This document shows positions 36,446-47,993 of a stretch of DNA of 64,000 nt, piece after piece. Source of the stretch: Arctopsyche grandis (Eukaryota > Arthropoda > Insecta > Trichoptera > Hydropsychidae); NCBI RefSeq assembly GCF_051622035.1, contig NC_135362.1:14759501-14823500 (forward strand). The letters run 5' to 3'. The notes below the pieces were generated by a model that worked only from the letters and a program-made list of their open reading frames with translations, did not search any database and had not been told where the DNA came from. Numbering within the stretch: the stretch's first letter is position 1; every line of letters starts with the position of its first letter. A program made the position numbers and the translations under genes.

Positions 36446-38654
36446 AATACGACAATTAATGACGACAACAACGATCGTCGTCGCAATCTTCGCCGATTTC
36501 AAAACAACGATTTATCGTTGTTGTAGCAGTCAAAGGGTTAAACAATTAAATATAAATATTAAATTAAATATATTTAAAAGGTATTTGAAAAAAATTCAAC
36601 CGCGTGGGGATAAAACACATGATCGACGACATATTTCTTTTAATTTTTTTTTATTTAATATGTCAACACCCATGCGATGATATGTCATCGGGTACAACAC
36701 TAGTTAAATAATATGAATGCATGTTTTGCTGTCCATAACATGACGTTGAAAATTACTTTTATCGTCTAAAAAATATAAATTTCCATAAATATAAAATATA
36801 TAGGTATGTACATTTTACATAAGTCTCATGTTAGATTGGTTCGAGTATAGTTTTATGATTATACATATCTCTATTTCTAACTATGCAATTATTAAAATAT
36901 CTAGGTAATAACTTTACTATAAAGCTTATAAACAAATTTTAAAGTGCTTTATTTATTTTCTTAACATTCTTACGTTTTCTCATATTAAAAAGGAGGTATG
37001 TAAAAATGAATAAAATTGTTATTCTTATAATGCAACCATAGATATTTAATCGGGGCTATCAATAGTTAATATATAATAACAGTATAATTCTATAATGAAT
37101 ATAGAAAATATTAATGAATGGAATCCATCAAATTCTAAACTCCATAGGTTATAAATATTAATTTAGACAATATTAATGTTCTCTCAAGACCATCGCAAAT
37201 TAATTTGAATGCAATTATTTCTGAAGATTCGCCACAGGGTAGGTACTTATGGAGATCACAGTACTTTCCAAATGAAGTAATGTAATTTCAATTCTTGATA
37301 CGGTTGAAAACGATTAGGAAATAATAGAATTTTGCTAGTAAAATTTACATCATCGTCTCTTTTGATTGATGTGACGTATCTATACAGAATTGATTCCCAG
37401 CTAACATCCTTCCACAATATTGATTTTCCCTATCTTCTATTAAAAGGATTACTTGATAAACGTCATTGTGACGGAAGAGAATGCTTGAAATGAACCATGC
37501 CACTTTAAAATGAAGATTAGCTAAGTAAATGTAAGTATCTTGTCATCTGAATCTTATCCTAACATTAATGCAGTGTTGAAAAGTCCGAACAAAACTGATA
37601 TATGTACATACAAACGTCCGAAACGTGTAGTGTCTCATTCTAAGTTTTCAAAAAAAAAAGAATAAGCTGTCGACAAGTTCCAAGTATCAGTTATCAAGAA
37701 GACGATGCAAAATCTGAGAATCGAGAAACATATTCATAAGACGATATGACAAATGTCTAAAATAAAAAGATGAAACTCATTTGTCCATTTTTGTATATTT
37801 ACGCAGTATACTCCACAGCGTGTACGTTCTTTTTGGTCCAGGTTGAATTCCCAGGTCGATTATACGCGTCCCCATAAAGATAATTCGACAAAGTTGCCAG
37901 ACCAGGTCCCATTAGTCGGATTAGTTGAGCAAACTCATATTATCCTCACGTCTGCGACAGCCGTGCTACGCGTATTTAGAGATAGTGCTCCAAAGGAGAG
38001 AGAGACGCCCGTTCAATTTAATAAGATCAAATCATGAGACGTCAAACAACGTGTACCATTAGGAGCTAAATGATGCTATTTGAACGAAAACACCGAAAAA
38101 ACAATTTCGATGAACGAAACCGGTGAACTTCGTCACAGATTTTCCCCACGCAAGCAGAACCAGTTTATGATTCTATCCTAGACTCGCAAGTGATGAAACG
38201 TACCATAATTTGAAATTGAAACACCAATTTATTTATTTATATTGAGTGTGATATGAAAACTCGTGTGTATTAATACGTCATATATGTAAATACAATTTCA
38301 TGCCTTATCGCTTACGATATTTTAAGTATTTATTAAAAATTACACTATTTATTTTAACATTAGAAAACATATTTCTTATGAACTTGTACATACATACATA
38401 CATTCATGTAAGTACATACTTACATAACATGTTCTTTTTTAAAAACAAAATATGTAATAAATTGAAAGTTTACTTTATGTGCCTTGTGCCTGATATGCAA
38501 ACTAGCAAGTTTATTTATGTTTGGATGCAATGTTATCAGTAGTCACCGGAGCCTGAGGGGGCCGTGTATTGTTCAAAGGTTGTAAATGCATTGTTAAAGG
38601 TTTGCCGAACAATGGATAGCACTGTGACTATCCTACCTCTAGTTATCAGCGACA
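36446..38654. other. No gene recognised
   Basis: AT-rich. Positions 37,820-38,110 are GC-richer and open for 64 codons but show no known similarity. Confidence 0.35.
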
Positions 38655-38765
38655 AGCGTAGATAGTCTGTATTGACAATGAAGACTATCGATCACTGTCA
38701 AGCAAGGATAAAGTATCACCGAAACACACCAGGGGGTGATTTTTGGGACTGTGTACCATGTATAT
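38655..38765 (-). repeat. Partial reverse copy of 'GGCGCNGACACA' family
   Basis: The reverse complement reads TCACCCCCTGGTGTGTTTCG, GTGATACTTTATCC and TTGACAGTGATCGATAGTC, matching the centre of the copies at 3,560-3,600 and 25,740-25,800. Confidence 0.5.
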
Positions 38766-40029
38766 GGGCTAGGGGTGCTACGATTTTTTCGCCCTTACGA
38801 GCTTTTGCGAGGAGATAAACAACTCGACTAAATCCAGATTCAGCATGTAGGACAAGATGTAGTAAGTGCTATCAAATATAGACTTGCCCTCTCCCAGAGC
38901 CGTGAAAATATTACTCGTCATTTCAGTATTTATCCAAAAACTGTCCTGCTATTAAAATTGTTGAAATCTATTTATTATTTTATTAGGACTTTCTTGGGAT
39001 TTTCTGTTTATTCCACCTCAAAAATTGATTTTTGGCTTGTGCCTCCCTTGAAATTTTTTGGGGCCCCAGGGGGACCGACCACTTTTTGTTAATTTCCTTC
39101 AATTCACTTTCGTTCCCTCCTATAAATGTAAAACATGCGAAATAATTCTTTAAGAAAATTCATCACATAGCAATACATTCTTTGCATTAAATAGCTTTCT
39201 TGCAAGGAAAATTTTCATTGAAATTTATTCATCTAAAAAAATTACGATTGTTTTTATGCATAAATTTAATTAAAATCTTATTTATTATATACCTACACAA
39301 TCAGTAGTTCTTAAAAAAAATACTTACATATAATGAGAATCGATTTTTTTAGTCAACCTTGAAAGATAAGATTTTCCTCAAAGGAAAAAGTAGGTACGTA
39401 CGAGCATACCCAAACACCACACAGATTGAGTCGCAATCGCAATGTCGAAAACAATTTTAATAGTGATCTAAGCGGCATTCCTATGACTCCTCACCAATCT
39501 TTCATAACTCCAAACTGTCATATTTTCAATTTCGTTACAAACGAATACCTCACCAACGTCTCATCGATATCCACCGACTTAGCTATATAGAAAAGAAAAA
39601 AAAAACAAACATATCATCGAAGACCCCCGCAACGGGTAACAGTCGCATCATAACGATTGGCACCTCTGCATCGAAACGGTCAGCGCGAACGAAAATTCAA
39701 ATGATGCCTTGACGCGACAATACGAAAGCCGTATTAGTGCGCGTCAAGAGCGAGGGTCGATATCTCGAAACATTAGCGGATGAGCAAACGTCATGAGAGT
39801 CGTCAGCATCAGATAAACATCCGGCCGACCGCCAGGAGCGCCAACCATCATCGCAACGTCAAATCGATGGTGAAAAATCGATATCGGGCGACGTAAACAA
39901 GCAGGCCGGCCGGCCGGCCGGCGACCGAAGCCCTTCGTAGTACGAGCATGGACATGTTTTGGTGGAAGGGGTAGGGTGTGGTGGGGTGGAGTGGGGTGGG
40001 GGTGGTGTGTAGTGTGGATGTTGACGTAC
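38766..40029. other. Non-coding; start of the ZNRF first intron
   Basis: Directly downstream (minus sense) of the ZNRF exon donor. GC content rises from about 39,600 towards the exon, and GGCCGGCCGGCCGGCC lies at 39,905-39,920. No second exon was found here. Confidence 0.45.
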
Positions 40030-40393
40030 CGTTGAGCGACCAGATGTGCGCCGGCAGGGAGTGCGCGGCGAGCACACGGTTGGCGTGGTGTTGGTGTTGG
40101 TGTTGTTGATGCTGGGGCAGCGCGTGCTGGTGCTGATGCTGCAGCTGGCTGTTGTGTTGGGGGTGGGAGTGCGGGTGGTGGTTGAGGGGAGAGTGGGCGA
40201 GGGGCGAGTGGGCGAGGGGGGAGTGGAGGGGCTCCTCGTCGTCGTCGTCCTCGTGGTCCTGCGGCGCGTCCGGCACGGAGGAGAGGGAGCGCGCCCGCTG
40301 CCGTTCGGGGGCTCGCAGCAGATCGGGTCCGCCGCCCGACCCGGCCGAGAGCGTGCGCGCGCGACCGCCCGCCGTGCTCGCGCGCGCACCCAT
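40030..40393 (-). CDS. ZNRF1/2-type E3 ubiquitin ligase, first coding exon
   Basis: The exon encodes 121 residues from an ATG at 40,391-40,393 and ends at a consensus donor (AACG|GTACGT). It begins MGARAS, a good N-myristoylation start; human ZNRF2 begins MGAKQS. Then come a GRAR..S..SGGGPDLL block, RARSLSSVPD, an acidic run, three HSPLA units, a His/Gln-rich stretch and LAAHSLPAHIWSLNG. This layout, and especially the SLPAH motif just before the expected zinc-binding FKCPVC segment, matches ZNRF1/ZNRF2, membrane-tethered RING ligases of the endosome-lysosome system. An in-frame ATG 37 codons upstream would give a Cys/Val-rich head read from a (CA)n repeat and is rejected. The zinc-finger and RING-H2 exons are not visible; they must lie to the left, in or beyond this window. 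The family call comes from the N-terminal pattern only. Confidence 0.7.
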
Positions 40394-40436
40394 CACTGAC
40401 ACTCTCCGCACCGCACACCGCGCACGCACGCACACT

Positions 40437-40466
40437 ATCACACACTCACACACACACACACACACC
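40437..40466. repeat. (CA)n microsatellite in the ZNRF 5' region
   Basis: A run of CACACA with few interruptions lies about 45 bp upstream of the ZNRF start codon on the minus strand, probably in the 5' untranslated region. It produces spurious open frames. Confidence 0.85.
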
Positions 40467-40760
40467 CCAACACCTACACCAAGGCTCCTCGCCGACAACA
40501 ACACACGGCCGTCCGCATACTCCTTTATTTCTGGCCATGTCTGCCAACCGGCATTGACATTTTGAAATCGAAAGTGAATTATTTCAGATCAGGTCTCGAG
40601 GCAGAATTTTTTAGAGACGTCCCGTAGGGATAGGTAAGTAATGCCTATAAGGGTGGCACATTTTTACAGGTGGTTAACCGAAATATATCAAAAATATTTG
40701 TAATTATTGTAATGTAGAGATTAGGCAATTAGAATGAGCTGTATTCAACAGCCAATAAGG

Positions 40761-40931
40761 GCCGGGCTGCACCGTGCAACTTTGTCGGCCGACTAGTCGC
40801 GCGACACGAAAAAATGTATGGAAATGTGTGCGACCAACAAGTTGACGGGTGTGGCATGTCCCATCTACCTGCATGCATTGGTCTGGTCGCCCTCAACCAA
40901 GTTGTTCGCGAATTGAGCGGTGCGGCCCGGC
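40761..40931. mobile_element. MITE with GCCGGGC(T/C)GCACCG termini
   Basis: GCCGGGCTGCACCG at the left is inverted at the right (CGGTGCGGCCCGGC). TAAGG abuts both sides (40,756-40,760 and 40,934-40,938). Comparison with the uninterrupted paralogue at 31,555 places the insertion exactly here. The MITE is much more GC-rich than its surroundings. It lies between the divergent ZNRF and TVP23 genes. Confidence 0.75.
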
Positions 40932-41227
40932 CCTAAGGTTTCGCGATTCATCGGTCAATAGAGCACTGCATTAAAGTACACGTTGTGTATAAACATTCGC
41001 CGGATTGTTCCATGATTCATCCGGAGGTGATGTGGATTGTAAACTACCTCTACTACTACTCAATGTTTCTACTTCGATCTTGGAAGCCTCTCTTCAAGTC
41101 TATGCAACATTATTATATTTTATTATAAATCATTTTTCATTGAAAAATAGACGACCAATCTTAGATTAATTTAAGCGAGTACATCCTAACGCGTAATTTT
41201 AGTCCGAGTTGATAATAATTTTAATCT

Positions 41228-41405
41228 TTTCTAATTGGTTCGGTGATTACTAGTCACACGTGATCACCCGTCACACTAAAACTGGTCACGAGAAAACTGG
41301 TCACACCCTAAAACTGGTCACACCCTAAAATCGGTTAACCAGTTTTGTCGTGACCGATCTAGAGCGACCGGTTGTCCTGTGACTGGTTCACATATGACTA
41401 GTAGT
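41228..41405. repeat. Palindromic repeat with AAAACTGGTCAC units
   Basis: TTACTAGTCACACGTGATCA at the left is mirrored by TGGTTCACATATGACTAGTA at the right. In between, AAAACTGGTCAC occurs three times on plus (about 41,278-41,325) and inverted forms follow (AACCAGTTTTGTCGTGACC). A non-autonomous DNA element of unknown class is likely. It sits about 430 bp upstream of the TVP23 start. Confidence 0.6.
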
Positions 41406-41837
41406 CCGCTTACCTTTCTAATTGATATTTACAGTTTTGCGTTTTATTTAATTTCAATGTAGACTTAAGAATTTTGGCCTTTTTATTGACAACTGGTGGA
41501 CTCATTATAAATTGATAAAAAAATATATATTTATTTTAAAAAAATTGAGTATTATAATTGACAAAAAAAATTACAATTTCTGATTATCAAATGCTTAAAA
41601 TTAACATACAAACAATAAAATATGCAGTTTAGTTTATTGGGAAGAAGAACAGGTTCAAACTTGTCAGAATTTTCAGGAATATAACTTTTTCTCGTCGATA
41701 ATCATTTCTGTAAATGTAGCCGGCAACATTTCTCCAAAATTTCATTGAAAGTATTGAATGTTCGACGTTAGTGATGTTGAGAGTGTATGGGCGTTTTAGT
41801 GCAGCTGATCAGTCAGTCTAGTTGGGTGACGTTGAAG

Positions 41838-43507
<1,670 letters not shown>

Positions 43508-43757
43508 TTTTATTAGATCAATTTCATGGTCATCTAATATTTTTTGAATTCTTTTTGTGATAATTTCAATACTTTTTTTTCCATTACACTTTTTCAAATT
43601 GTTCTTGTATTATCAAATGTATGCTAATTAAAATCCCACCTGCGAAAAACATTCCTATGTAACGAATGAAAGTTATTATTACACATTTTTTTTATTATTT
43701 TCATTGAAAATCGCTTATTAATCGTAATTTATTTATGTATTATTTATTGTTTAAGAA

Positions 43758-43763
43758 AATAAA
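43758..43763 (+). terminator. Poly(A) signal of TVP23
   Basis: AATAAA, 251 bp after the TVP23 stop codon and followed by T-rich sequence. It is the best canonical signal in the 3' region. Confidence 0.6.
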
Positions 43764-44732
43764 TATATTCATAATTTGAATCTTGTTTTATTTTTGTCAT
43801 TAAATTTAGCCATTACATTATTACCGATAAATATCAGTGCAATTTTCTATCTTGGGAGGTATTTTTGTCAATATCGAGGTTAGAGGTATTTTTGTCAATA
43901 TCGAGATTTCAACATTAAAAAAAATATGAATATAATATTTGTAATATTTATATACCTAGCAACATAAACGTGGTGCAGATCTATCCAATTTTTATAATAA
44001 ATAAACTTATGCATACTTTATTTAAAATGTGTGATACAATATTTGTTCTTAGAATATTAAATAATTGAGTAAGATTCTAGGATTTAGAATTTTTTTTTCC
44101 AGAAAATATGATTTTTTTTGAAATTTATATTTTTCTCAGTAATAAACAAAACTTAAAGTTATTAAAATCTATACACATGTATGTATTTATTTTGTAAAGT
44201 ACACTTTTCGAAGATATCATCTTACATCATATTTACAAGCTTTTTATTTTCTATTTCGTTCGCTTTCTCAATCTTGATGATATCCATAAGCCTGGTTAAG
44301 GATTTTCCTCACAATAAATTTTTACAAAAAGCAAAAGAAAAATCCAACCCCGACTCCCAAACTCCGACTCCAAATATGACTATTGCTCTGATTTTGAGTA
44401 ATTATGTAGCTTCCATTTTAAAAATTTCACATAATTTTTTTCTATACAAGTTTCTACATATGTATGTACATATTTTAAGAACATTTCCAGGTACATAGTC
44501 TCAATTTCAACAAAGAATGGGCTAATTTTTGAATGTCGAGACTTGTTACATGCAGTATTGATGATTTATTTTTTCCTATAAGCTTATGAAACTCTACATA
44601 TTCGTTATACAATATGCACTCTCATTATTAATTAGTCAAAGGTATTTAAATGTGATTTAATAAAGAAAAAAACGATTTGTGTGTCGTTTGATTTTTACGA
44701 CTAACTCTACTGCTCTGACTCTTAACTTCACA
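43764..44732. other. Intergenic, remnants of a CAGGGCTGT hAT element
   Basis: CCGACTCCCAAACTCCGACT-type motifs at about 44,349-44,372 and GACTCTTAAC before 44,733 resemble the subterminal repeats of the 19,059-19,565 element. Together with CAGCCCTG at 45,806-45,813 they suggest an outer element whose right end was split by the insertion at 44,733. Its left end was not located. Confidence 0.5.
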
Positions 44733-45799
44733 ATAGGGATCCCAATCGAATATTCGAGTATTTCTAATTATTCGTATGATTTTTCAGCCAATCGCTATTC
44801 GAATATTTAATCAACTATTCGAATATTATTCGGGTATATATTTTTTTATAAACTAAATCAACATGAAAAGAGTGATGACAAAGAAGCCGACGATTATGAA
44901 GAAAATGAAATATATAATGGGGATAATTGTGATGAAAATTAAGATAATGAAGAAGATGAAATGAAATGTCTACATGTGAAGAAGCGGATTTTTATTCATT
45001 AAAATCGGAAATGTTTAAAGAAAATCACTTTTCGATTGATAATAATCTCTACGAAATTTTAGGAAACATCAGAAAAATTATACAAATATTTAAGAAGTCA
45101 CCGGCGAAATATACATTTTTACAAGAGATCGTAATGAAAAAAGAAAATAAAAAATTCAAATTATTATTGGATGTAAAAACGAGGTAGAATTCAATGGCAA
45201 CTATAATAAGACGATTCATTCTAGTTTACAAAAGTGTAAACTAGCACTAAAAGAATATACATAATTTCAATACCGTTTCCAAGAATGAAATTGATATTTT
45301 GAAAATTTTGATTGATGTTCTTACTCCCGTTGAAACCGCAATCAAAGAATTAAGCAAAAATAGTGCATCTTCAATACCAGCAGAAGGAGTTTATAAATTT
45401 TTATTTAAGAAGTTAGAAGAAATAGGGTCTCATACAACCAAAAAGATTTCACAAATTTTAGAAAACAGAATGAACGAAAGACGTAATAAGACGGTAATAA
45501 TATTACTAATTTACCTAATTACAGGAATTATTCCAAATTCACAATAAAGCCGACATCAAAGCGTGTGAACGAGTATTTTCGACTGCAGGGTGGACGAAAA
45601 CAAAAATTAAAAAAATACTTGACAATGAAAAATTCAACGCATTATTATTTCTGAAATTAAATTAATATTTTTCCGTATTATATTTTGTAAATTTATTTTT
45701 AATTTTCAATTTTCAAAATATATTCCAATATTCGAATAGCTCTTGATTTACTATTCGATATTCGAATAGATGAAGTCGACGAATATTTGGGATCCCTAC
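44733..45799 (+). mobile_element. hAT transposon with CGAATATTCG subterminal motifs
   Basis: The left end ATAGGGATCCCAATCGAAT is inverted at the right end (TATTTGGGATCCCTAC). The flanks ACTTCACA (44,725-44,732) and AGTTCACA (45,800-45,807) agree at seven of eight positions. Many AATATTCG or CGAATATT motifs fill both subterminal regions. It carries a broken transposase (44,870-45,665) and is inserted into the right end of another hAT element. Confidence 0.85.
44870..45665 (+). pseudogene. hAT transposase remnant (C-terminal half)
   Basis: Three blocks on the plus strand, in order but in different frames, are recognisable. 44,966-45,187 has KFKLLLDVKTR followed by an in-frame TAG where the family has Trp (…TRWNSM…). 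45,299-45,490 has ILIDVLTPVETAIKELS. 45,545-45,665 has ACERVFSTAGWTKTKIKKIL and FNALLFLKLN, the C-terminal hAT dimerisation motif. The stop, frame shifts and lack of the N-terminal BED finger show that it is inactive. Confidence 0.8.
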
Positions 45800-45984
45800 A
45801 GTTCACAGCCCTGTAAAAAAAATAATTAAAATTTAAGATTATATAATATATGAACCTACATACATAGATACGTTGAATTTGTTATTTTCTATTTTAAACA
45901 GAAATAGTCTTACTTTTGACTGCAAACATTGATATTTCGCAATGGAATAAATCAAGTAGTTTTTTCTAAATTTCAAAAATTAAT

Positions 45985-46075
45985 GCTCCAGGTGAGGCTC
46001 GAACTCACAACCCCGGCATCGCTCACATGTTCTGACTTATAAGTACCGTGCGCTAACCGATTGCGCCACTGGAGC
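45985..46075 (-). tRNA. tRNA-Ile (anticodon UAU), intron-containing
   Basis: The minus strand starts GCTCCAGTGGCGCAATCGGT and ends TTCGAGCCTCACCTGGAGC, so the 7-bp acceptor stem closes perfectly. The A box (TGGCGCAATCGG) and B box (GAGTTCGAGCC) are intact. The anticodon stem CGGTA/TGCCG encloses CT-TAT-A (anticodon at 46,039-46,041) and an intron of about 18 nt after position 37. Animal tRNA-Ile(UAU) genes commonly carry an intron here. The product decodes AUA. Confidence 0.93.
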
Positions 46076-46381
46076 TGTATATGCTGTAGTACGCCACTGG
46101 AATACCCATACATAATATAACAGGGCCCTTGAACGCTAGGTGCCATGTCTTATCAACGTTAGTGGTCGACCAATGTTTCCCAAAGGTGCGTGTCGTAGTT
46201 ACATATAAATATTATGTCGCTGTGATAAAATTTATAACCATATTTTATCAACTATTTTTTAAAATTTTAATATTTAGTCGCTTCGCTTTTAACTGAAAGC
46301 CAGGCATTTTTTTGAATAGAAACTTCTATCACATAATGTATCGTAAAAAACCAATTGCACAAATAAAATGTTGTGCTAGAG

Positions 46382-46939
46382 CAGTGGCTCTTAACCTTTT
46401 TGGAGGTACTGAACCCCACCAGTTTCATATGCGCATTCACCGAACCCTTCTTAATTGGATAAATAAAATATGATTTTTTTCAAATTCAAAACATAAGTAT
46501 ATATTTTACTGGTGCACAAAATGAACCGTGCATCAACTTCACTGTGTTCAAAGAACAAAACCATTAAAACATGATTTTCACACAAAAACAAAAACATAAT
46601 GAAAATTTACTGCAAATCAGTGTGACTTCTGCTGTTGCCTTTCAGGGATCAGTTCAGAAATGCGCGGCTTTACCTTGGCAAGTACCACTCATGTTATTTT
46701 CGCAACAAAGTCTATTTCTTTTCTTCGTTTTTATGTCCAGCATCCTCGAAAAGGATTGTTGTAACAAACGGTATGAAAATCTCCAGAGCTTTCTTAGCAA
46801 TAACAGGGTACGTTACCACTTGTTGACACCAAAACGTTGAGAGCGTTGTTGTTCTGAAGAGTTGCTGTTGTACCTGGCTCTGCTGAATTTCCGCCGAACC
46901 CCTGAGATTGACTCACCGAACCCAGGCTAAGAACCACTG
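46382..46939. mobile_element. Non-autonomous hAT element, perfect 8-bp target duplication
   Basis: The left end CAGTGGCTCTTAACCTTTTT is inverted at the right end (GGCTAAGAACCACTG). The flanks are identical: TGCTAGAG at 46,374-46,381 and 46,940-46,947. The terminal 'CAGTGGTTCTTAACC' is characteristic of a widespread animal hAT group. No transposase domain is visible in the 558 bp. Exact target duplications suggest a fairly recent insertion. Confidence 0.9.
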
Positions 46940-47026
46940 TGCTAGAGGAATAATTTGAAGTAAAAATAGTTGCTAAACTTGACCCCCCCCCCCCACTCCC
47001 TCCGTGTATAGTCATTGCTTTAAGCA

Positions 47027-47408
47027 TTGAGCTGCCAGATTTATTGATATCCAAACCGGGACATTTTAATTATATTCCCCCCCCCCCCCAGGTACAGATA
47101 TTACAAGAATGATAGTTATTTTAATATTAAATTAAATTAATTACATATTGCCAAAGAAGATTGAAAAAAAAAAAGATTTTCTCAATCTCGGTATTCTTGC
47201 TTTTTTAACCATGGATGTGGATCTACGGTGAGATTGAGATTCGTGCATTTTTTTGCAGTTTCATAACTGCGGGGGGTCGTTATTTCTGAAAAATGAAAGG
47301 TCTATAAGCAGCTATCGAAAACCGACTCATTTGGCTCACTTTGGGACCCCAGGACGAAAAGCTTGAAACCAGGACAAACCCAGAATACCGGGACACCTGG
47401 CAGCCCTA
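47027..47408. mobile_element. Non-autonomous hAT element, perfect 8-bp target duplication
   Basis: TTGAGCTGCCAGA at the left and the inverted CCTGGCAGCCCTA at the right are the termini. The flanks TTTAAGCA at 47,019-47,026 and 47,409-47,416 are identical. ACCGGGACA motifs recur inside both ends, as in known 'AGGGCTGCCAG..GTCCCGG' hAT elements. No coding sequence. Confidence 0.85.
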
Positions 47409-47447
47409 TTTAAGCAGGATCATAAGCTTAAAATTTAAGCCTGACTT

Positions 47448-47474
47448 GACAGGATTATGACTCATAATCCTGTC
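47448..47474. repeat. Perfect 13-bp palindrome
   Basis: GACAGGATTATGA at 47,448-47,460, one base, then TCATAATCCTGTC at 47,462-47,474. It lies 40 bp beyond a hAT insertion; no function is evident. Confidence 0.6.
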
Positions 47475-47841
47475 CTCATTCAGTCTTACGAAACTGAAAT
47501 ATTTTTAAAATGTACAGCTTCTTAAACTCTCGTATTCAATAAAATGAACCTACACCTGTCTCCTGTTTGCTGAATTAATTTTGACTTTTTAAATAAATTA
47601 ATCGAAAAGTAATAGTTACCTTTTTAGTAACATTTTGTATAAAATAGTTTATGCAATTAAAAATAACAAAACAGTTATTTTAAATTTTTGTTTTATTTTG
47701 TTGATGGCCAAATTCGAACCTGTGAATTGTTTCAATAGATGCTCTAGATATGGGATTAAAGTTCATATGTGATCATAAGAATGATTAAATATGTCTTTAG
47801 TTTCAATAAAATATTTATTTAGATAACTATAGAAAATCAAA

Positions 47842-47847
47842 TTTATT
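47842..47847 (-). terminator. Possible poly(A) signal of the aldehyde oxidase gene
   Basis: AATAAA on the minus strand, about 150 bp after the stop codon. Other AATAAA hexamers lie nearby (47,812-47,817), so the one used is not certain. Confidence 0.4.
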
Positions 47848-47993
47848 GTGCAATCTTAACACCACTATGTATATAAAACATAAAGTACTTTTTGTATTTT
47901 ATACATATACAATACAATAAAACAATTAAAAAAAAACTTATATATGCAGGTTTCGCTCTGCGTTATTTGTTAGTACAATATAAAATTAAATAC

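Noticed and set aside
39744-40565. Long overlapping open frames on both strands (up to 233 residues)
   Set aside because: They arise because the ZNRF exon is GC-rich and repetitive. Only the minus frame starting at 40,393 has a family-like N-terminus and ends at a splice donor. The upstream extension to 40,504 is a translation of the CA repeat.
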